From Stercorarius parasiticus (lineage: Eukaryota > Chordata > Aves > Charadriiformes > Stercorariidae), in the NCBI GenBank assembly GCA_013396915.1, contig VWZL01004989.1, positions 936,895 through 1,000,894 on the forward strand: a stretch of DNA of 64,000 bases, read 5' to 3'. The position numbers and the translations under genes are program-made. A model generated the notes under the pieces. That model was not told the origin of the DNA, searched no databases, and was given only the letters and a program-made list of their open reading frames with translations. The number at the start of each line of letters is the position of its first letter. The first letter of the stretch is position 1. Shown piece by piece: positions 47,430-56,825 of the stretch.

Positions 47430-48985
47430 GGTGGGACAAGAGGCTTGAAGGTGGGATGCAAGGAGAGGACCAGCAGCCGGATGGCGACGCCGGGTATTGG
47501 CGTTACAGCTCCATGTCCAGACACCTCGCTGCAAGCCCTGCAGCCCCATCCCATACGTGTCCTGGCAGCCTCAGAGGCTCAAGTCCTGTGCAGCCATCGG
47601 TGCCTCTTCAGCGAGCCACAGCTGAGTGCGAGGAGGTCTTGCTTTGCCCGGGAGCGGTTGGTTCTTTCTAATGGAAAGCGCAATCAGATTTTACAGGGAA
47701 GGAGACAGATACAGTGTGAAAGCTGAGGGGACAGAAAACCTGTAGCAGGAAGAAGGTGGCTGAATCTCCTTGAGCTTGAAAGCCCTGGGAACACGTTGAC
47801 TAGCAAAGCCCTGCAATGGGCCGGCAGGGCAGGAAAGCATCAAATATTTCACCTACTCCACAGAGGAGGAAAGTCAGACCCTTGGGCATACTGGGGATGA
47901 CAACTGGTGTATGAAATGTGTATTTTTGGCATTAGACAGTCTCCTGCCTTTCTACCCATCAGGTTTGTTGGAGGGACCTAAAGAGCCTAAATAATGCACG
48001 AGGAGCAGTTGTGGATCCAGTCTCTAAGGCTTGGGTGAAGTGAGGTATCCTGGAGGAGGCAGCATCCTGGCCGGCTCTGCTGGGTTGTAGCCTGGTAGCC
48101 CCAGCACGTGCCTGGACCTCGGTCCCCAGGGCTGCAGCACCCCCTGAGCAGCCCAAAGTGGGGCGTGAAGATGGGGACATCCCTGGCCAGCAGCCACCCC
48201 CTGGAAAAGCTCTGCGGTGCCAGCTCGTTTCTCTGCTCTGTTGGCACCATGGAAAAAGAAATCCAGTGTAACAGTGTGGCCGGTACCTGGGAAGGGGAAA
48301 CAGCGCAGCTACAAACCAGCAGAGCCACGGCGCAGAATTAGAGTCTGGGTTTATTTTCACATTAGTTGTCTCGTATCTCCTTACCGTCCTGAGGCACCGC
48401 AGCAGTGGTGGGGAAGCGCACGCCCAGGGCTGACATAAGGATTTACCCACGCTGTGAAAAAAATAGGGATTCCTTGCCCTTTTTAAGTGAACAGCGTAAA
48501 ACTAAGTGGGAAAGTGCCCTTGAAGGGGGGCATTAGGATCTCGGCTGTGCAGGGGGAGTAGCGGCGAGTAAGTCCAAGCAAGCGCGTTATGAGAAACAGC
48601 ATCAAGTCACACAAAGTCATATTCAGCAGCCCGGCCTGGCGGGATACTTTATCCAAGTAGCAAGTGGGGTAATGTTTGGCTTCTAAGCAAGGGGGTGGAG
48701 GAGACCGAGTCACCTGTGACCAGCGATACTGCTGGGAAGAACCATAAGAGCAGGAATTTGGGTTTTCCAGTTCCTTATCTGGGGCAGGGATGGGATGCGG
48801 ACGTTGCCGGGGTGAGACACCCCCCTCAGACAGTAGGACAGGGATTTAAACTGTTAAGCGACTCAGCTGCTACTGACTTCTCCCCCCAGAACCCCAAAGA
48901 CTCAGAAGAACATAGGTGGCTTCTATTTATTCAGCTCTTAATGGAAAACGTATTTGTCAGTAGTAAAATCCCATACTTGATTGTG
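47430..48985. other. Intergenic sequence, nothing recognised
   Basis: No transposon, gene or RNA was recognised. The minus-strand frame at 47959-48450 (163 codons) shows no domain. Confidence 0.55.
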
Positions 48986-48989
48986 CCTG

Positions 48990-49070
48990 TTTAATATATA
49001 CAATACCTAAAGGGGGGCTACAAGGAAGCTGGAGAGGGACTTTTTACCAGGGCATGTGAACCCCTCTGAT
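48990..49070 (+). mobile_element. Short CR1 LINE fragment
   Basis: The stretch reading CAATACCTAAAGGGGGGCTA, CAAGGAAGCTGGAGAGGGAC and TTTTTACCAGGGCATG matches the CR1 segment just after the reverse transcriptase. The neighbouring parts of the element are absent, so it is a small relic. Confidence 0.75.
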
Positions 49071-49071
49071 A

Positions 49072-50700
49072 TCAGACGGCTAATCCAGAAGTGGTGCAAG
49101 GAATGGGAAAAAGTGACAGGGTCTTAAATAAACCCCACTGGGGCTCAAAACACCCTTGGTGAGCTGCCCGCTGCGGCCGTGTGGGAAGAGCACATCGACC
49201 GTCCCTTCTGACCACACATGGACCTCGGCCTGAGAGACGGTGAGGAGATAACTGAAGACCTTTGATGAGACAAATAAAGATTTGATGAGATTTGCTGGAT
49301 GCCTGCGATCAGCAAATCCTCCCCCCGCAACCTCCCCTGGGCCCTGGCAGCACACTGTGCTCGGCGCTGTACAGGTAGGCAGGTCAATATGGACAATGTC
49401 CTAGAGGAGATGGCAGTGTTGGTGCTGGAGGACCTTCTGTCTGCCTGCGAGGACATTCCTGCCTGGCGAGAGCCTGTGGTACCAGTCACCCACAGCTGTG
49501 AGGGTGAACCACGTCTGACAGTCCATAGGTCGGTCTGTGGTCACACGGGACATCTTCCAGCATCCGAGCGCTGCACGAAAACACTTCAGAGTTAATAAAA
49601 TGTGGAAGGTGATTCAGGATGAAACATGTGTTTGCACACAGGCTTGGTACCTGCCCAAGCAAGTTGTGAGATGACCAAGAGAGGGGAACATCTGTTGGCA
49701 TTGATCATGCTTTAATATACTGTGTGTCAGAGAACACGCGTGGGTTTAGCCAACAGCAATATCAAGGCAAAGAGAATGGTGGAAACGATGAAGACATCCA
49801 CTTAAGCAGAAAAATAAATAAATAACATGTCATTTTTATTTTTGCTGCTATTCGAATCTGTCTCCTGGTGCCACTAAAATAAGACCAGGGCACGAATAGC
49901 AGCAGTAGAAAAACCAGATGGTGCACTCGAGTGAGCAGATGGCGCGCTGGTGTGTCATACTTGTTACTGTCGCTTACTTTATTATTTCTGTTACGGTGGG
50001 TCTCTGGACGGTCCTCACCTGTAATCAGTATTTGTGGATTGGATTTTTTTTTATTCAGTAAACATTATGTTTCACGTACTCGGGAGAAATCCAGTCAAGT
50101 GGTGATTTCTCTCTGCAGTACTGCCAGGTCCCGGGAAGTGTTCGGTGCAGTCAGTATTTTTTCAGGTAGAAACATGTTTTGGGGAGTGGAGAGAAAAAAA
50201 AATAGTAATTGGCAGTGTGTGTTTATTTTATCAGCACCCCGGGTCCAAAATAAAGGGGGAAACAGTCTGCGTGACTCTTCTCTCAAACCCTTTCCTTTTG
50301 CCGTAACCTAGATGTGTTTCCTTATGCTGTGCCAGCTGCTTACCCGCTCCTTGGATGCTTATCCACATATGGAAAGCTTGATCTGTTTCTGAAAGAGAAT
50401 ACGAAAAGATGCAGGCGAGGAAGAAGTCAATTGTCGGCTCCTGCGCCAGTTGGGGATGGCACGCGAGGACCGCGCTTTCGTCCTCCCTGTGGGAAAGCCG
50501 TCTGTGTGACAGCCCGTCCCTGCCGGCAGACACGTAGGCAGTGTGCCGGGGAGGGGGGTTTGCTCTGCTCCTCCATCGCCCGCAGCCGCGGATGAGACCT
50601 CCCTGGCGGCAGCTGGCCCACACACAGCGTGACAGCGGGGGGGACCGCACGTCTGCACCCCCCTCCCTGCCCAGCACCGTGCTCGCCCCTGCCGGTACAT
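49072..50700. other. Intergenic sequence, nothing recognised
   Basis: Mixed composition. No coding domain or transposon was recognised. The ORFs at 50231-50811 on the minus strand are extended by the neighbouring repeat. Confidence 0.55.
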
Positions 50701-50702
50701 CC

Positions 50703-51180
50703 AGAGCGTGTCCCTCCGGCTCCATGATGCCGGCAAGTGGGACGTGTCCCTCCAGCTCTGCAATATCAGCACATGGGAGCGTGTCCCTTCAGCTCCGTGA
50801 TGTTGGCACATGGGGAGTGTGTCCCTTCAGCTCCGCAATGTTGGCACGTGGGAGCATGTCCCTCCAGCTCCACAATGTCAGCACATCAGGAGCGTGTCCC
50901 TCCAGCTCCATGATGTCGGCACGTGGGGAGCGTGTCCTTTCAGCTCCATGATGTCAGCATGTGGGGAGCATGTCCCCTTCAGCTCCGCAATGCCGGCACG
51001 TGGGAGCGTGTCCCTCCGGCTCCACGACGTTGGCACATCAGGAGCATGTCCCTCCAGCTCCCCGATGCTGGCACGTGGGAACGTGTCCCTCCAACTCCGT
51101 GATGTAGGCATGTGGGAAGTGTCTCCCTTTAGCTCCGCAATATCGGCACATGGGGAGCACGACCCTCTGGCTCTGCGATG
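50703..51180. repeat. Minisatellite, about 13 copies of a 36-38 bp unit
   Basis: The core GTGTCCCTCCAGCTCC recurs at about 50708, 50744, 50781, 50819, 50856, 50894, 50932, 50970, 51008, 51046, 51083, 51119 and 51158. Each copy is followed by a variable ATGATGTCGGCAC-like part and GTGGGAGC. Copies alternate between related subtypes (CATGATGTC, CGCAATGTT, CACATCAGG), which suggests higher-order duplication. There are no unique spacers. Reading frames stay open on both strands through the array, producing artefactual ORFs. Confidence 0.93.
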
Positions 51181-53095
51181 AAAATCCCTTCTATAATTCT
51201 GCTGTTCCCACTGAGGTGGGTGCATTCACCCCCTGGTGAATCCCTCTGGTCCCACTCCTGCCCTCAGCGGGGGGCTGCTGCCGCCGTTTCCATCAGACGG
51301 TGCCTGGCACCACCTGGCAGAGTGGCTCCGTTTGCTCCGTGGTGGGGAACTTCTCTGGCTGCTGCTGTTGGCCCAGGAAGTGCATTTTGGGGCAATCCGG
51401 GGCTGCGGCAGCTCCGACTGCTCCATCGTCCAAGAGCACGGCAGAGGAGGGAGAGTGGATGGAGAGACACATCCAACACGTGCATCACGGTCTCTCATTT
51501 ATTCCCATGTACGTTCTCACGTCTCCTGTGCGGGAGCTCGGGTTGTAATTATCTACATTTATTTAATCCCGCCCCATGTGCTCGGCTGTACGCGTTTGCC
51601 CCAGCAGCCTGCTGCTGCCTTCAGCCAGACTAGATGCCGATGCCAAATCGCACTAACTCCAAAGCTGCAGCCAGACAACGGCTTTGGTCGATTTTTAACC
51701 TCTGGTAAACATTAGGAAAACCGTCTGAGCCCGTACTATTCTTCCTCTGGTCTCTTTTGAATTGCTTATTGTATAATTATCTGCAAAAAGGGAATGGGGG
51801 AGAGCTGCCGGCGTGCCCTTTTGTTGTTTTCAGTCTACAGTATTAAGTATTTCCCTTCCTGCTCACACGCAATGGTTGATTCTTTCCTTGTTTTCCCAGG
51901 AAAAAGGATAAGATGACCCGAGTGGAGCCTCCTCATCCCTCCTTTGGAGCACCTTACATCCGCTCCTTCCGACCTCGGACAAAGACAGTGTCTATCTCGA
52001 ACAAAGAAAGCTTTTCTCTGGAGTGTTTACCCACGGTCTGGGTTAAACAGGCCTTTTGTAGCACCAAACAGTCATCGGGGAGCGGGATCCAGAGGATGTG
52101 GGAGCGGCGGCAGAGCTGCGGCAGCTGGCGGAGGATGGCTCTGCTGGGCTGGGGACCACAGTGATGCAGGGCAGGGACACTGGCGTCCCGCAGCCACCCG
52201 CATGGGCAGGCGCCTCCGAGCTCCTGGGAAAGGAGATCTGGGGATATTTGGGCCCCGCTCCAGGTCCCTGTCTGCAGGAGGGAACCCGCAGCCCCCTGGG
52301 TCCTTCCCATGGGCCTGGGGGTACAGTGGCACCAGTCAGAGCCCCCAGGGAAGGTGGTGGGCGTGGGCGGAAGGACAGAGATGCGAGATATTATTAACTG
52401 CATTAATAGTCACCTCAGCGCAGCCTCGGGAAAGGGAAGAGGGAAGGGGGAGAAGCTCCAGGCTGTGAGGTCCGGGGGCTCGGGCTCCATGGGTTTCAGC
52501 CCCGGGCTCTGCCACTGACATCCGATGTGAGGATGAAGATGATGCTCCTTCCTCACCTAACGCTGCCTCAGCCGGTGGCAGCAGAACAAGGGGATTTTGG
52601 TAAGAGCTCTAAGGATTTATGTTAAACCCCGTAGCTGCCATTTTTAGCTCAGCAAAGGGAGTGCCATCAAATGCATTGAGTTGGCGCACAGACGTGTAAC
52701 ATCACTTCTTCTAACGAGTCTTGCCCCCACGTGAGGAGCACCGCTCTAGCGGTTTCCAGCTGTGGGCTCAGGACATGGAAGCAGAGTCTGCGGTACATGG
52801 CCTGGGAAAAGATCCCTCTGGGAATCGGGAGTGGTGACCCGCTCTGCTTCCCCGTGTCCGCTCCCCTCCCTGGTGCTGGGACCATGCTGCCTTCGGATGC
52901 CGTTAATTAGAAATCAATTACAGTTCCCTAAAGGTTTCCCTCCACACGGGACGGAGCGAGTGGCTCTGGTGTCACGAGGGACGGCTGGTGGTTTACATGA
53001 GGGGCACATTCCCTGTCCCCCCGCATCGTGCTTTTTAGTCACTGACAGCATTTTCCCTGAAAAATGAAGGTGAGGGGGGTGAAGGGTGATGGTCA
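51181..53095. other. Intergenic sequence, nothing recognised
   Basis: GC-rich, with many chance ORFs on both strands (up to 174 codons at 51944-52468) and no recognisable domain. The AT-richer block at 51480-51900 could hold conserved non-coding sequence, but that cannot be judged without alignment. Confidence 0.5.
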
Positions 53096-53097
53096 CC

Positions 53098-53172
53098 ACC
53101 CATGGCAGGGGGCTGGAACCGGATGGTTTTTAAGGTTTCTTCCAACATAACCATTCCATGGTTCTATAGGGG
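53098..53172 (+). mobile_element. CR1 LINE 3'-terminal relic
   Basis: CATGGCAGGGGGCTGGAACC, GGATGGTTTTTAAGGT, TTCTTCCAACATAACCATTC and ATGGTTCTATAGG match the extreme 3' end of CR1 including its terminal repeat. It lies about 65 bases before a second CR1 in the same orientation. Confidence 0.82.
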
Positions 53173-53237
53173 CTTGTAGCTGCACCGGCTGCCGCAGCCC
53201 CTGTGGGGGGAGATGGTGGGGGGTGGCCTGGGAATGG

Positions 53238-53632
53238 GAGATGGGCTGAGAGAGTTGGGGTTCAGCCTGGAGAAGAGAAGGCTCCAGGGAGACATAATAG
53301 CCCCTTCCAGTACCTAAAGGGGGCCTACAGGAGAGATGGGGAGGGGCTCTTTATCAGGGAGTGGAGCGATAGGACGAGGAATAACGGTTTTAAACTGAAA
53401 CAAGGGAGATTTAGATTAGATATCAGCAAGAAATTCTTTCCTGTGAGGGTGGTGAGGCTCTGGAACAGGTTGCCCAGGGAGGCTGTGGATGCCCCATCCC
53501 TGGAGGTGTTCAAAGCCAGGCTGGATGGGGCTCTGAGCAGCCTGGTCTAGTGGGAGGTGTCCCTGCCTATGGCAGGGGGGGGTGGAACTGGATGGTCTTT
53601 AAGATCCCTTCCAACTCGAACCATTCGGTATG
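53238..53632 (+). mobile_element. CR1 LINE 3' fragment
   Basis: Runs from ATGGGCTGAGAGAGTTGGG and GTTCAGCCTGGAGAAGAGAA through AGATTTAGATTAGATATCAG, TGGAACAGGTTGCCCAGGGA and GAGGTGTTCAAAGCCAGG to AGATCCCTTCCAACTCGAAC. The frame at about 53245-53550 keeps the reverse-transcriptase tail ([31 protein letters not shown]). It is a low-divergence copy immediately upstream of the KLF11 CpG island. Confidence 0.93.
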
Positions 53633-53905
53633 AAAAATGAGAGATCAGGTTAAATGCGGGGAAAGAGGGGAAGGGCGCGCCCGGCCCGGCGAGCGGCGGC
53701 GGAAGGGGCTCAGCTGGGGACGGTCCCTCCACGTCCCCCGCCCGGACCGGGGCGGTGTCACCTCCCGAGGAGCTGCGGAAGGGACAAGGACGGATAATCG
53801 CGGGGGGGGAGATAACAAAAAGAAAAAATTTATTTCTGGCTGCATTTTATCGCTCTAATTGGGATATTTTTCACCAGACGCCGCCGGGGCGGGGAAGACG
53901 GGGGG

Positions 53906-54526
53906 NNNNNNNNNNNNNNNNNNNNNNNNNNNNNNNNNNNNNNNNNNNNNNNNNNNNNNNNNNNNNNNNNNNNNNNNNNNNNNNNNNNNNNNNNNNNNNN
54001 NNNNNNNNNNNNNNNNNNNNNNNNNNNNNNNNNNNNNNNNNNNNNNNNNNNNNNNNNNNNNNNNNNNNNNNNNNNNNNNNNNNNNNNNNNNNNNNNNNNN
54101 NNNNNNNNNNNNNNNNNNNNNNNNNNNNNNNNNNNNNNNNNNNNNNNNNNNNNNNNNNNNNNNNNNNNNNNNNNNNNNNNNNNNNNNNNNNNNNNNNNNN
54201 NNNNNNNNNNNNNNNNNNNNNNNNNNNNNNNNNNNNNNNNNNNNNNNNNNNNNNNNNNNNNNNNNNNNNNNNNNNNNNNNNNNNNNNNNNNNNNNNNNNN
54301 NNNNNNNNNNNNNNNNNNNNNNNNNNNNNNNNNNNNNNNNNNNNNNNNNNNNNNNNNNNNNNNNNNNNNNNNNNNNNNNNNNNNNNNNNNNNNNNNNNNN
54401 NNNNNNNNNNNNNNNNNNNNNNNNNNNNNNNNNNNNNNNNNNNNNNNNNNNNNNNNNNNNNNNNNNNNNNNNNNNNNNNNNNNNNNNNNNNNNNNNNNNN
54501 NNNNNNNNNNNNNNNNNNNNNNNNNN
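53906..54526. other. Assembly gap (621 N)
   Basis: An N run inside the CpG-rich region. It is followed at once by a GC-rich repeated sequence, so the gap probably reflects a hard-to-sequence GC tandem array. Confidence 0.99.
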
Positions 54527-54606
54527 TGTCTGTTGGGACCGTTGCTCACCCGGGGGGGGTGTCTGTTGGGACCGCTACCCGCCGCGGGGGGTGGTCTGTC
54601 GGTGCC
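54527..54606. repeat. GC-rich tandem repeat at gap edge (about 33 bp unit)
   Basis: TGTCTGTTGGGACCG starts at 54527 and again at 54560, with a diverged copy (TGGTCTGTCGGTGCC) near 54591. The units are separated by C- and G-rich runs. The array probably continues into the gap. Confidence 0.7.
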
Positions 54607-54702
54607 CTTCTCTCAGGGGCGGGTGTTGCCCCGGTCACCTGTGAGGGAAGGCGGCCCTCCCGTAGCCGCCGTGTGGGGGCGGCGGCAGGGTGGCAGCTGC
54701 CT

Positions 54703-54750
54703 TCCTCCTCCTCCTCCTCCTTTTCCTCCTCCTCCTCCTTCCCCTCTTCC
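54703..54750. repeat. CTC/TCC trinucleotide repeat
   Basis: A run of TCC/CTC units on the + strand in the KLF11 CpG island, giving artefactual poly-serine, poly-leucine or poly-glutamate frames. Confidence 0.85.
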
Positions 54751-54930
54751 CGCCATCCGCCCCTCCGCGGCGCCGCCCGGCCGGGGGCAGCCGCCGTGAG
54801 GCGTGGAGCGGGCGGGGGTGGCGCGGCCCCCGCCGGCGGGAAGAGGCGCTGCCCGGAGCAGGGAGGGAGGGAAGGAAAGGGGGCCCGCACCGTCCCTGCC
54901 CGCGCACGTACGGGGTGATGTGAGGACACC

Positions 54931-56570
54931 GGCCAGGCGCCGTCAGCCATTCCCTGGCAGCCGGAGAGACCGGGCTGCTGCCCTCGCCTTAAAAAAAGGG
55001 TGGTGGGGTTTTTTTGTTTTTTTTTTTTTTGAAACGGGGAATGTTTTGTCACGTTTCTTTAGGGAAAACTGCTCTCCTGAGACGTTGAGTTGGAAAAAAA
55101 ATAATCTGGCGGTTTGGTTGCCTGCAGTCGGGCTCTGAGGAAGACTCACAGGCTTCCCGGCTGCTTAGCGTAGAGCCTCGCCCGGTGTGGCTCCTGTTTG
55201 ACAGGCCCTCTAGGTCCACGCTTTTTGCCCTCGTTCACCTTCTCGTTGTTTTCAGTGGAAATTCTTGGAAGTCTCTCTCACAGCGGTTAATAGCTTCAGA
55301 GGGCTTTAACCCCTTCCTGCCCCCAACCTTGGCATCTCCATGAGTGGTACCTCTTGTTTTAGGTGAAAGTCCTCTCTGAGTTCCGTACTGGCATTGTGTT
55401 TAACGTGTTTGCCATGCACATCCCCATAGATGAGACAATGTCACACAGCTTTGCATCTTTGTGACGCTGTTGAGCCAGGATCATTCCACCTTTGTTAAGA
55501 CAAAACTCGTTGACTAAGTGTGTAAGTGATGTAATCCAACAAGTCCTCTAGGGCTTTAGACTATATTAAAGGTGTGGTGGTGCTTGTTGTTGCTTTTTTA
55601 GTTAAAACCCTTTTGCTGCAGTATGTAAGCACGCTGTGTAGCAGTGTTAGGCTCGAGAATCTTGGTCCACGCTGCTGAATCCCAGCCTTTGCAGTTAGTT
55701 GGTGTGCCTAAAGACTGGAAGAGTTTGAACGCTTAGTTGAGACCAAGCTGGCACGTGAGCAATAAACTAGCAGCTCAGTGTAGCTTTTGAAGTCACTGTT
55801 AAGCACTGAAGGCACTTAATGAAGTTTGTGTATCCTTTCGCAGAGAAGTCAAGAGTTTTGCATGCATGCATACGCACACAAATTTTCTGTGATGCTTGCA
55901 TTTGGAAACAATATGATTACATTGGTCTTCAAGTTATTTATAGTGTGTCTTGGGATACCTAGCACCTATGTAGTATCATACCTTTCTAAAGTACAATACA
56001 AGCAATTCCCACTGCACTTTGAAGACTACTTTCCTTCCCCCCACCCTGGCTTCTCTGTTGGTAAAAATAAGATTTAAAATGCTTCTGCAAGGTGTGGTAC
56101 TCTGAATCAGTGATCATACCTTAAAGCATCTTACTGTCAGATGAAATTTATCTTCTCAAAGTTACCAGAATGATATCAGTACTGAATAGCAGTTGTCTTT
56201 TGGGTCTGGGAAACAGCCTTGTCTAAACAAGGTTGGAAGTCAGGATTTCTTTGCTCTTTTTGTTTGTATACAAGTGTGGGATGTGTTTACTCAAAGCAGT
56301 GTAATCTAGGAAAGTAACTCTGGAAACGTGAGCTATACACGTATCTGTTCCTTTGCTCCAAATCATACTACTTTTTTTTTTTTTTTGAAGAGTGGCAGGG
56401 GTGGGAGGATGAGCCTGTGGGGGAGGGTAAGAGTTGAGCTGACTGGTAAAAACCTTGCCGCAGGCATGGGATCTGTTTCAGATGACCTTCATCATGAGCA
56501 GACAGTATGTGGGTGGTGTTGGCTTTGTATTCTGACTTGTCCTAATAGCCAGTAATCCGATTACATTTAG
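54931..56570 (+). other. KLF11: Probable KLF11 intron 1 (3' part)
   Basis: Ordinary AT-richer sequence between the CpG island and exon 2. No coding exon or transposon was recognised. Confidence 0.6.
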
Positions 56571-56825
56571 GTTGACATTGTGGACATCTATGAGTCTATC
56601 CGTGAAAGGCAGCGTCATGACAGCGAAAGGTCTACCTGCAGCACCTTGGAGCAGAACGACATCGAAGCTGTTGAAGCGCTTGTTTGTATGAGCTCCTGGG
56701 GTCAAAGATCGCAGAAAGGTGACATATTAAAGATAAGGCCACTTACACCCTTCTCGGATTCTGGTGATTTCACAATGCACGCTGAGGCTACATCTGAATT
56801 ACCAAAGGACTATTTATCTACGCTG
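56571..56825 (+). CDS. KLF11: KLF11 exon 2 (Sin3-interaction domain)
   Basis: 85 codons, phase 0 at both ends, from [20 protein letters not shown] through [20 protein letters not shown] to [10 protein letters not shown]. The AVEAL helix is the R1/SID repression motif of KLF10/11. [15 protein letters not shown] is also conserved. The acceptor is TTACATTTAG and the donor CTG|GTAAGA. Confidence 0.95.

Larger units (their letters stand above)
53640..54930 (+). promoter_or_regulatory. KLF11: CpG-rich region, probable KLF11 promoter, interrupted by a gap
   Basis: Sequence on both sides of the gap is CpG-dense and GC-rich (53670-53780 and 54527-54930), about 1.7-2.9 kb before KLF11 exon 2. No ATG-initiated short exon with a phase-0 donor is visible in the sequenced parts. 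Promoter identity is inferred from composition and position. Confidence 0.55.

Noticed and set aside
50703..51180. Regular 36-38 bp repeats as a CRISPR array
   Set aside because: Units are directly tandem with diverged copies and no unique spacers, and the host is a vertebrate. It is a minisatellite.
50359..51225. Long frames on both strands through the minisatellite as repeat proteins
   Set aside because: Unit lengths vary between 36 and 38 bases, so frames shift between copies. The open frames reflect absence of stop triplets in the unit.
53755..54918. 387-codon ORF spanning the N gap
   Set aside because: Most of it is ambiguous bases translated as X. The flanking peptide is low-complexity CpG-island sequence.
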